Shown here piece by piece: positions 5,589 to 11,022 of a DNA stretch of 11,022 nt. This stretch comes from Oscillospiraceae bacterium (GTDB lineage: Bacteria > Bacillota > Clostridia > Oscillospirales > Acutalibacteraceae): NCBI GenBank assembly GCA_029012165.1, contig JAQXLO010000245.1, positions 1-11,022 of the forward strand, read 5' to 3'. A model generated the notes under the pieces. It searched no databases. It saw only the letters and a list, made by a program, of their open reading frames with translations, and was not told where the DNA came from. Each line of letters starts with the position of its first letter. Within the stretch, counting starts at the first letter, position 1. The position numbers were made by a program, and so were the translations under genes.

Positions 5589-7996
5589 GCATTGCCTCGC
5601 TGATTGTGTATATTGCGGTGGGTATTTTTAACCGCAGCCGCCGGGAGCACCGGTCTTTCCGCCTTGGGGGTCGCCTGACTGCACAGTGCCGTTTCCAACA
5701 CCGTCTGCACCGATGCCGCCGGGACAAAGGTGATGTTTTGGCGCACGGCATCGTCGATTTCAGCAAGATCCGCCGTATTCCCCTGCGGGATCACCACGGT
5801 TGTGATTCCCGCACGGTACGCCGCCATGGTCTTTTCCCGCAGTCCACCGATGGGCAACACTCTGCCGTTCAGCGTAACCTCCCCTGTCATGGCGACCTTT
5901 CCGCAGACCGGCACGCCAGACAGTGCGGAAACCAGCGCAGTTGTGATGGTTACACCGGCTGAGGGACCGTCCTTTGGCACTGCTCCCTCGGGCACATGGA
6001 TATGTATATCTTTCGTTTTATAAAAATCGGGCGCAACGCCGTATTTTTGCGCATGGGCACGCACAAAGCTGATCGCCGCTTTCGCAGACTCCTTCATCAC
6101 ATCACCCAAGGAGCCGGTCAGTTCCAGCTTGCCGCTGCCCTCCAGCACCGCCGCTTCCACCTGAAGCATTTCTCCGCCGACCGCCGTCCACGCAAGACCG
6201 TTCACCAAGCCCACGGCGTCCGTCAGGGACAGGTCATCCTCCTTGTATTTGGCGGGACCGAGCATTGTCTGCAAATCCTTGACCTGTACCGTCACCTTTT
6301 CCGTATCTTGGGCGATCTGCACCGCCGCCTTGCGGCAAAGGGAGGCGATCTCCCGTTCGAGGGTACGCACACCCGCCTCCTTGGTGTAGCCGTCGATGAG
6401 CGCATGGATGGCATCGTCCCGAATGCGCAACTGCTTGGCCGTCAGCCCGTGACGTTCGATCTGGCGGGAAATCAGGTGCTTTTTGGCAATATGGTATTTT
6501 TCCTCATGGGTGTAGCTCGGCAGCTCGATGATCTCCATTCTATCCAGAAGAGGCTGTGGAATGGCAGAACGGTCGTTGGCCGTGGTGATGAAAAAGACCT
6601 TGCTCAAATCAAAGGGAATCTCCACGTAGTGGTCACGGAAGGCAAAGTTCTGTTCCGCATCCAGCACCTCCAAAAGCGCAGAGGAGGGATCACCCTTGTA
6701 ATCGCTGCCCAGTTTATCCACTTCGTCCAGCAGCATCAGCGGATTGTTGGAGCCGGCCGTCTGCATGGCGGATAAAATTCTGCCCGGCATGGAGCCGATA
6801 TAGGTTTTGCGGTGCCCTCGAATCTCCGCCTCGTCATGGATGCCGCCCAGGGAAATGCGCACATAATTGCGTCCCATGGCTTTGGCAACAGAACGAGCAA
6901 TCGAGGTCTTGCCCACGCCGGGAGGACCGACGAGGCAGAGAATCTGTCCCTTGATCTCCGGGGACAGCTTGCGTACGGCCAGCGTTTCCAGTATGCGTTC
7001 CTTGACCTTGTCCATGCCGTAATGGTCACTGTCCAATACACGGCGTGCCGCTTTGATGTCCAGCTTGTCCTTTGTCTGGATATTCCACGGCAGGGCAAGC
7101 ACCGTTTCCAGATAGGTGCGGCTTACGGCGCTTTCCGGAGAGGACGGAGACATCCGATCCATGCGGTCACATTCACGCAGCAGCTTTTTTTCCGCATCCT
7201 CCGAGAAGCCGACGGCACGGATCTGCTCACGAAACTGCTGCGTCTCCTCCTCGGCAGTGACACCGTCGCCCAGCTCCGCAGAGATGACCTTCATCTGCTC
7301 ACGCAGGAAATACTCCCGCTGGTTTTTGTCGATCTGCTCCTGCACCTTGTCGCCGATATCGTCCTCAATGCGCAGAATGCGGCATTCCTTTTCCAAAACG
7401 GCACAAAGCTTTTCCAGACGACGGACAGGGTTCAGCTCCTCGAGCAGGAGCTGCTTGTCCGTGTATTCCAGCATAATGTTGCCGATAATATAGTCGGACA
7501 GCTTGGAGGCATCCTTCTCCGCCAGAACCGTGAGCATCATATCCACGGGAAGATCCGGCACGGCGTCCGCATAGTTTTCAAAGCGGGCACGCACCTGCCG
7601 CAGCAGCGCTTCGCATCGAATGCGGCTGTCCTTGCGGCTCAGGGACATGGGACACGGTGCGATCTCCGCCTGCAAAAAGGGTTTCTTTTGCAGACCGTTC
7701 ACGATCCGTCCCCGTTTCAATCCTTCGATCACCACACGGATGCCGTCCTCCCCCGGCAGCTTCAGGATCTGACGCACGGCAGCCGTGACGCCAATTTCAA
7801 AAACATCCGAAAAATCCGGGTCATCGGTGTCGATTTCTCTTTGTGCCACAAGGAAAATGGTCTGGCTGCCGTTCATCGCCGCACGGAAAGCGGCAATGGA
7901 TTTGGAGCGGCCGACATCAAAATGCATCTGCGCACCGGGAAAAACGACCAGTCCTCGCAGGGCAACGACGGGATAAATTGTAGTTGATGTTTCCAT
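5585..7996 (-). CDS. lon: ATP-dependent protease La (LonA), 803 aa
   Basis: Cytosolic hexameric AAA+ serine protease that unfolds and degrades misfolded and regulatory proteins. The N-terminal substrate-binding domain starts PVVALRGLVVFPG, followed by a coiled helical region (about 170-290). The ATPase domain has Walker A GPPGVGKT (357-364), Walker B with D424/E425 in LMLLDEVDK, and TTANDRSAIPQPLLDRME. The protease domain has the Ser-Lys dyad S679 (KDGPSAG) and K722 (GGLREKT), the same numbering as E. coli Lon. The last roughly 30 residues form a low-conservation tail (QATPKAERPVLPAA onward). The start gives the usual LonA N-terminus, but its ribosome site (AAGAAAG) is weak and lies 12 nt from the base of a terminator-like hairpin, suggesting controlled expression. 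It overlaps engB by ATGA. No lonB paralogue is present, unlike in some Firmicutes. Confidence 0.97.
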   Translation of the reverse strand: METSTTIYPVVALRGLVVFPGAQMHFDVGRSKSIAAFRAAMNGSQTIFLVAQREIDTDDPDFSDVFEIGVTAAVRQILKLPGEDGIRVVIEGLKRGRIVNGLQKKPFLQAEIAPCPMSLSRKDSRIRCEALLRQVRARFENYADAVPDLPVDMMLTVLAEKDASKLSDYIIGNIMLEYTDKQLLLEELNPVRRLEKLCAVLEKECRILRIEDDIGDKVQEQIDKNQREYFLREQMKVISAELGDGVTAEEETQQFREQIRAVGFSEDAEKKLLRECDRMDRMSPSSPESAVSRTYLETVLALPWNIQTKDKLDIKAARRVLDSDHYGMDKVKERILETLAVRKLSPEIKGQILCLVGPPGVGKTSIARSVAKAMGRNYVRISLGGIHDEAEIRGHRKTYIGSMPGRILSAMQTAGSNNPLMLLDEVDKLGSDYKGDPSSALLEVLDAEQNFAFRDHYVEIPFDLSKVFFITTANDRSAIPQPLLDRMEIIELPSYTHEEKYHIAKKHLISRQIERHGLTAKQLRIRDDAIHALIDGYTKEAGVRTLEREIASLCRKAAVQIAQDTEKVTVQVKDLQTMLGPAKYKEDDLSLTDAVGLVNGLAWTAVGGEMLQVEAAVLEGSGKLELTGSLGDVMKESAKAAISFVRAHAQKYGVAPDFYKTKDIHIHVPEGAVPKDGPSAGVTITTALVSALSGVPVCGKVAMTGEVTLNGRVLPIGGLREKTMAAYRAGITTVVIPQGNTADLAEIDDAVRQNITFVPAASVQTVLETALCSQATPKAERPVLPAAAVKNTHRNIHNQRGNA

Positions 7997-8007
7997 ATCT
8001 TTCTTTT

Positions 8008-8043
8008 AAAAAAAGAGACGTATACAAGATGCGTCTCTTTTTT
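8008..8043 (-). terminator. Terminator-like hairpin between clpX and lon
   Basis: On the - strand AAAAAAGAGACG (8043-8032) pairs with CGTCTCTTTTTT (8020-8009) around an 11-nt loop; the core stem is 6 bp of GAGACG/CGTCTC followed by seven T. It begins 8 nt after the clpX stop and ends 12 nt before the lon ATG. It could end the clpX transcript, or act as partial attenuation in the lon leader. The A-tract before the core gives it a possible opposite-strand activity too, but no + strand gene precedes it. Confidence 0.75.
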
Positions 8044-8051
8044 CTCTCCTT

Positions 8052-9371
8052 TTACGAAGCAGTGTTTTTGGAGCGGGGCTTCTTGGCGGACATCTGCTTC
8101 TTTTCCGCCACCCGTTTTTTCAGCGGATTGCGCTCGATGATCGGATCGGCGCCCTCCAAAACGCACGCCGCCGTGATCTGCACCAGCTCGACAGTCTCGT
8201 CGGACGGCACGGTATACATGATCGGCAGAAGCACGGATTCCATAATGGAACGCAGACCACGTGCGCCGGTCTTTTTCTCCAGCGTCTTGTCTGCAATGGC
8301 CTCCAGCGCCGCCTGGTCGAAGTCCAGGTCAATGTCATCCAGCGCAAACAACGCCTTGTACTGCTTGATGATGGCATTTTTCGGCTCGGACAAAATGCGG
8401 ATCAGCGCATCTCTATCCAGCTCGGAAAGGGTGGTCACCACGGGAAGGCGACCGACCAGCTCGGGAATCAGTCCGAAACGAACGATGTCCTGCTGTGTGA
8501 TCTGCGGCAAAAGCTCCTCGACGCTCAGCTGCTTCTTTTCACGGATCTGCGCACCGAATCCCAGTGCGGAACCGCCGATGCGCTTTTCAATAATTTTTTC
8601 AATGCCGTCAAAGGCACCGCCGCAAATAAAGAGAATGTTGGACGTGTCGATCTGAATGAACTCCTGCTGCGGATGCTTGCGTCCGCCCTGGGGCGGCACA
8701 TTGGCAACGGTGCCCTCCACGATCTTCAACAGCGCCTGCTGCACACCCTCGCCGCTGACGTCACGGGTGATGGATGCATTTTCGGATTTACGGGAAATCT
8801 TGTCGATCTCATCCACATAGATAATCCCCCGCTCCGCCTTTTCGATGTCGAAATCTGCCGCCTGAATCAGGCGCAGCAAAATATTCTCCACATCCTCGCC
8901 CACATAGCCGGCTTCGGTAACGGTCGTGGCGTCCGCAATGGCAAAGGGAACGTCCAAAATTTTCGCCAGCGTCTGCGCAAGCATTGTTTTGCCCACGCCT
9001 GTGGGACCGAGAAGCAAAATGTTGCTTTTCTGAATCTCCACTTCACTGTCGGCGGCGGCCGTGATACGTTTATAGTGGTTGTATACCGCCACGCTCAGGG
9101 CGATTTTGGCGGCATCCTGTCCGATAACGTATTCGTCCAGGTGCGCTTTGATCTGCGCAGGCTTTGGCAGATCCGCCAATTCTTCACGGATCGCCGACTC
9201 TTTGCGGCTGCCGATCTGCTCGTCTTCCTCGATAATGGCTTCGCAAAGCTCCACGCATTCGTTGCAGATATACACGCCGGGACCGGCAATCAGTTTTTCG
9301 ACCTGTCCCTGCTGTTTGTGACAGAACGAGCAGCAAATCTTTTTTTCGTAGCGTTCGTCGTCTCTGGGCAT
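8052..9371 (-). CDS. clpX: ClpX, ATPase subunit of ClpXP, 439 aa
   Basis: AAA+ unfoldase that recognises tagged or misfolded proteins and threads them into ClpP. The N-terminal zinc-binding domain has four cysteines C14, C17, C36 and C39 (CSFC and CNEC). The ATPase domain shows Walker A GPTGVGKT (122-129), pore loop GYVG (155-158), Walker B D187/E188 in IIYVDEIDK, the RKH loop (231-233), the ClpP-docking LGF loop (270-272), and GARGLRS for sensor 2. Length is usual for the family; the basic C-terminal tail (RNPLKKRVAEKKQMSAKKPRSKN) is somewhat long. The start has AAGGAG seven bases upstream. It lies 26 bp downstream of clpP, so the two ClpXP subunits are almost certainly cotranscribed. Confidence 0.97.
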   Translation of the reverse strand: MPRDDERYEKKICCSFCHKQQGQVEKLIAGPGVYICNECVELCEAIIEEDEQIGSRKESAIREELADLPKPAQIKAHLDEYVIGQDAAKIALSVAVYNHYKRITAAADSEVEIQKSNILLLGPTGVGKTMLAQTLAKILDVPFAIADATTVTEAGYVGEDVENILLRLIQAADFDIEKAERGIIYVDEIDKISRKSENASITRDVSGEGVQQALLKIVEGTVANVPPQGGRKHPQQEFIQIDTSNILFICGGAFDGIEKIIEKRIGGSALGFGAQIREKKQLSVEELLPQITQQDIVRFGLIPELVGRLPVVTTLSELDRDALIRILSEPKNAIIKQYKALFALDDIDLDFDQAALEAIADKTLEKKTGARGLRSIMESVLLPIMYTVPSDETVELVQITAACVLEGADPIIERNPLKKRVAEKKQMSAKKPRSKNTAS

Positions 9372-9397
9372 TCTGGTTTCTCCTTAATATGCCGAAA

Positions 9398-9979
9398 TTA
9401 TCTCTTATAAAGCACCTTGTCCACAAGACCGTAGTCTCTCGCCTCTTCTGCGGAAAGGTAATTGTCTCGCTCGGTGTCCCGGGCAATCTCCTCGATGCTC
9501 TTGCCGGTGTTTTGGGCAAGGATGCGGTTCAGTTTGTCTCTCGTGCGCAGGATGTGATCGGCAACAATCTTGATCTCCGTTGCCTGACCCTGTGCACCGC
9601 CGAGGGGCTGGTGGATCATGATCTCGCTGTTGGGCAGCGCAATGCGCTTGCCCTTTGCGCCGGAAGAGAGCAGGAATGCGCCCATGGACGCTGCCATGCC
9701 CATGCAAATGGTGGAAACATCGCACTTGACGTACTGCATCGTATCATAGATCGCCATGCCTGCGGTCACGGAGCCGCCGGGACTGTTGATATACAGGCTG
9801 ATATCCTTCTCGGGATCCTGACCCTCCAAAAACAGAAGCTGCGCCACAACAAGGCTGGCCGTTGCATCGTTCACTTCATCGGAAAGAACGATGATGCGGT
9901 CACTGAGCAATCTGGAGAAAATGTCGTAAGAGCGTTCTCCTCTATTGGTTTGTTCAATTACATAAGGTACAAGTGCCAT
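9398..9979 (-). CDS. clpP: ClpP, proteolytic subunit of Clp protease, 193 aa
   Basis: Serine peptidase that forms the two-ring, 14-subunit chamber degrading proteins delivered by ClpX. The catalytic triad S98 (GMAASMGAF), H123 (MIHQPLGG) and D172 (ERDNY) is complete, and the SPGGSV oxyanion strand (66-71) and the N-terminal LVPYVIEQT loop region, which lines the axial pore, are normal. Length matches the family. The start is fixed by AGGGAGG eight bases upstream. Order tig-clpP-clpX is typical of Clostridia and of many other bacteria. The 107-bp gap to tig holds a strong hairpin but no sequence resembling a CtsR heptad repeat or a CIRCE element. Confidence 0.98.
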   Translation of the reverse strand: MALVPYVIEQTNRGERSYDIFSRLLSDRIIVLSDEVNDATASLVVAQLLFLEGQDPEKDISLYINSPGGSVTAGMAIYDTMQYVKCDVSTICMGMAASMGAFLLSSGAKGKRIALPNSEIMIHQPLGGAQGQATEIKIVADHILRTRDKLNRILAQNTGKSIEEIARDTERDNYLSAEEARDYGLVDKVLYKR

Positions 9980-10019
9980 GAAAATACCTCCCTAAAAAAG
10001 AATTCTAAAGTCGGATGAA

Positions 10020-10047
10020 GCCATCCCGCTCCGAAGAACGGGACAGC
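10020..10047 (-). other. 12-bp RNA hairpin with UUCG tetraloop in the tig-clpP gap
   Basis: On the - strand GCTGTCCCGTTC (10047-10036), loop TTCG, and GAGCGGGATGGC (10031-10020) form an unbroken 12-bp stem with three G-U pairs, capped by c(UUCG)g, one of the most stable tetraloops. The loop is only a UUCG when transcribed from the - strand, the direction of the cluster. No T tract follows directly (TTCATCCGAC), so a classical terminator is less likely than a processing or stabilising hairpin at the 5' side of clpP. Confidence 0.7.
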
Positions 10048-10086
10048 CGCATACGTTCGTGATAGTATAGTCTGTATTGGAAATTT

Positions 10087-11022
10087 TTATTCAGCGTCAG
10101 CAGCCGCTTCCTCGGTCTTTTCCTCGTGTGCGTGCTCGCAGATCACCGCATTATCCTTGATGACCTGAATCGCCTTTTCACACAGGATATCGTTGCGCAA
10201 AGAGCTTTCCGCAAAGAAGCCCTTGACCGTGTCCAAAGCTACACCGTACATATCGGCAAGCTTCTGATACTCCGCCTCAACATCCTCGTCCGTAACGGTG
10301 ATTGCTTCCGTCTGGGCAATCTTTTCGAGAGCCAGACGAACCTTGACCTGCTGCTCCGCCTGAGAGCGCATATCGGACTCGAAGCGTTCCTTTTCCACGC
10401 CCATATAGGTCAGGTACATATCGAGGTCGATACCCTGCTGACCGATACGGCGAGCAAAATTCTCTTTGTTTTCTTCGGTTTTCTGCACGAACATACACTC
10501 GGGAATCTCGCCCTCGACCTGCTCTGCAAGACCGACCAGCAGTTCCTGCTCGAAGTCCGCATCCGCATGACCCTGCTTATCCTTGAGCATATCGGCTTCG
10601 ATGCTCTTCTTCAAATCATCCAGCGTTTCGGCATCCTCGCTGACATCCTTGGCAAACTCATCGTCCAGCTCAGGCAGAATCTTTTCCTTGATGCCGTTGA
10701 TCTTGCACTGGAACACAGCTGCCTTGCCGCAAAGCTCCTCGGCGTGATACGTCTCGGGGAAAGTCACGTTGACGTCGAACGCCTCGCCGACGCTGTGACC
10801 GACAACCTGCTCTTCAAAACCGGGAATGAAGGAGCCGGAACCGAGCACCAGATCATAAGTGCCCTTGCCGCCGTCGAAAGGAACGCCGTCCACGGAGCCG
10901 TCATAGTCGATGTTGGCGGTGTCGCCCAACTTGGCGGGACGATCCTCCACGTCGGAAATGGTTGCATTTCTGTCACGCATACGCTCGATTTCCGCATCCA
11001 CTTCTTCGGCGGTGACCGCAAC
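10087..11022 (-). CDS. tig: Trigger factor, middle and C-terminal part (5' end outside window)
   Basis: Ribosome-associated chaperone with peptidyl-prolyl isomerase activity that meets nascent chains at the exit tunnel. The frame is open through the right edge, so 311 residues are visible and roughly the first 115-130, the ribosome-binding domain, are missing. Visible residues about 28-112 form the FKBP-type domain (PAKLGDTANIDYDGSVDG, FIPGFEEQVVG, FDVNVTFPE, KINGIKEK). The remainder is the helical chaperone domain, starting LPELDDEFAKDV and ending YQKLADMYGVALDTVKGFF and INDNAV-type helices (VIKDNAVI), then an acidic Glu/Ala-rich tail. An internal GTG at 11001 is not the start. It is the first gene of the visible quality-control cluster, 107 bp upstream of clpP. 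Confidence 0.95.
   Translation of the reverse strand, partial: VAVTAEEVDAEIERMRDRNATISDVEDRPAKLGDTANIDYDGSVDGVPFDGGKGTYDLVLGSGSFIPGFEEQVVGHSVGEAFDVNVTFPETYHAEELCGKAAVFQCKINGIKEKILPELDDEFAKDVSEDAETLDDLKKSIEADMLKDKQGHADADFEQELLVGLAEQVEGEIPECMFVQKTEENKENFARRIGQQGIDLDMYLTYMGVEKERFESDMRSQAEQQVKVRLALEKIAQTEAITVTDEDVEAEYQKLADMYGVALDTVKGFFAESSLRNDILCEKAIQVIKDNAVICEHAHEEKTEEAAADAE

Noticed and set aside
5996..6775. Long + strand open frame (259 codons) opposite lon
   Set aside because: It lies wholly antisense to the certain LonA gene; it has no ribosome site or recognisable domain and arises from codon bias in GC-rich DNA.
6812..7987. Long + strand open frame (391 codons) opposite lon
   Set aside because: It mirrors the LonA coding frame, has histidine- and leucine-rich sequence typical of antisense frames, and no start signals.
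8673..9410. + strand open frame (245 codons) opposite clpX
   Set aside because: Antisense shadow of ClpX with no supporting motif.
10052..10075. TATACT-like -10 on the - strand ahead of clpP
   Set aside because: No adequate -35 box occurs at 16-18 bp spacing, so I do not call a separate clpP promoter.
9980..10086. Search for CtsR or CIRCE (HrcA) operators ahead of clpP
   Set aside because: No GGTCAAA-type heptad pair and no CIRCE-like dyad is visible in this gap; control elements could still lie upstream of tig, outside the window.
1..11022. CRISPR array, tRNA, rRNA, toxin-antitoxin or defence module
   Set aside because: No regularly spaced repeats, no tRNA-like cloverleaf and no defence-type gene pair were seen; the only mobile element is the single IS.

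Overview
The window looks like the chromosome of an anaerobic Clostridia-type Firmicute, probably a gut Oscillospirales/Ruminococcaceae-like organism. Three things suggest this. The gene order tig-clpP-clpX-lon-engB is typical of Clostridia. The ribosome binding sites are strong and Bacillus-like (AAGGAGGTGAT). Two small families typical of Firmicutes (DUF4358 and DUF6514-like) lie beside a cytoplasmic family GH95 alpha-L-fucosidase. Most genes are moderately GC-rich. The genus cannot be fixed from the sequence alone.

Left part, + strand (1-3056): the 3' end of a DUF4358-type gene with its terminator, a 76-codon DUF6514-like gene behind a perfect AT-rich dyad, and a complete GH95 fucosidase gene. 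The fucosidase has its own consensus promoter, whose -35 box contains the stop codon of the preceding small gene.

Middle (3099-4818): a complete, intact ISL3-family insertion sequence of 1456 bp. It has 26-bp imperfect terminal inverted repeats, an intact DDE transposase read on the - strand, and a perfect 8-bp target duplication (GAAAAATT). Removing the element and one target copy rebuilds a TTGAAA-17 bp-TATTAT promoter just upstream of a 68-aa orphan gene. The insertion therefore appears to have split the -35 box of that gene.

Right part, - strand (5007-11022): the protein quality-control cluster, read from right to left. It holds trigger factor (5' end outside the window), ClpP, ClpX, LonA and the ribosome-assembly GTPase EngB. 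Trigger factor meets nascent chains at the ribosome, ClpXP and Lon degrade misfolded or tagged proteins, and EngB serves 50S subunit assembly. All active-site residues checked are present. Two RNA hairpins punctuate the cluster: a UUCG-capped stem between tig and clpP, and a terminator-like stem squeezed between clpX and lon. lon and engB overlap by ATGA. A bidirectional terminator separates engB from the convergent small gene.

I found no new defence or other unknown multi-gene system. The most interesting points are regulatory: the IS-split promoter, the dyad before the DUF6514-like gene, the promoter embedded in a stop codon, and the hairpin abutting the lon start.
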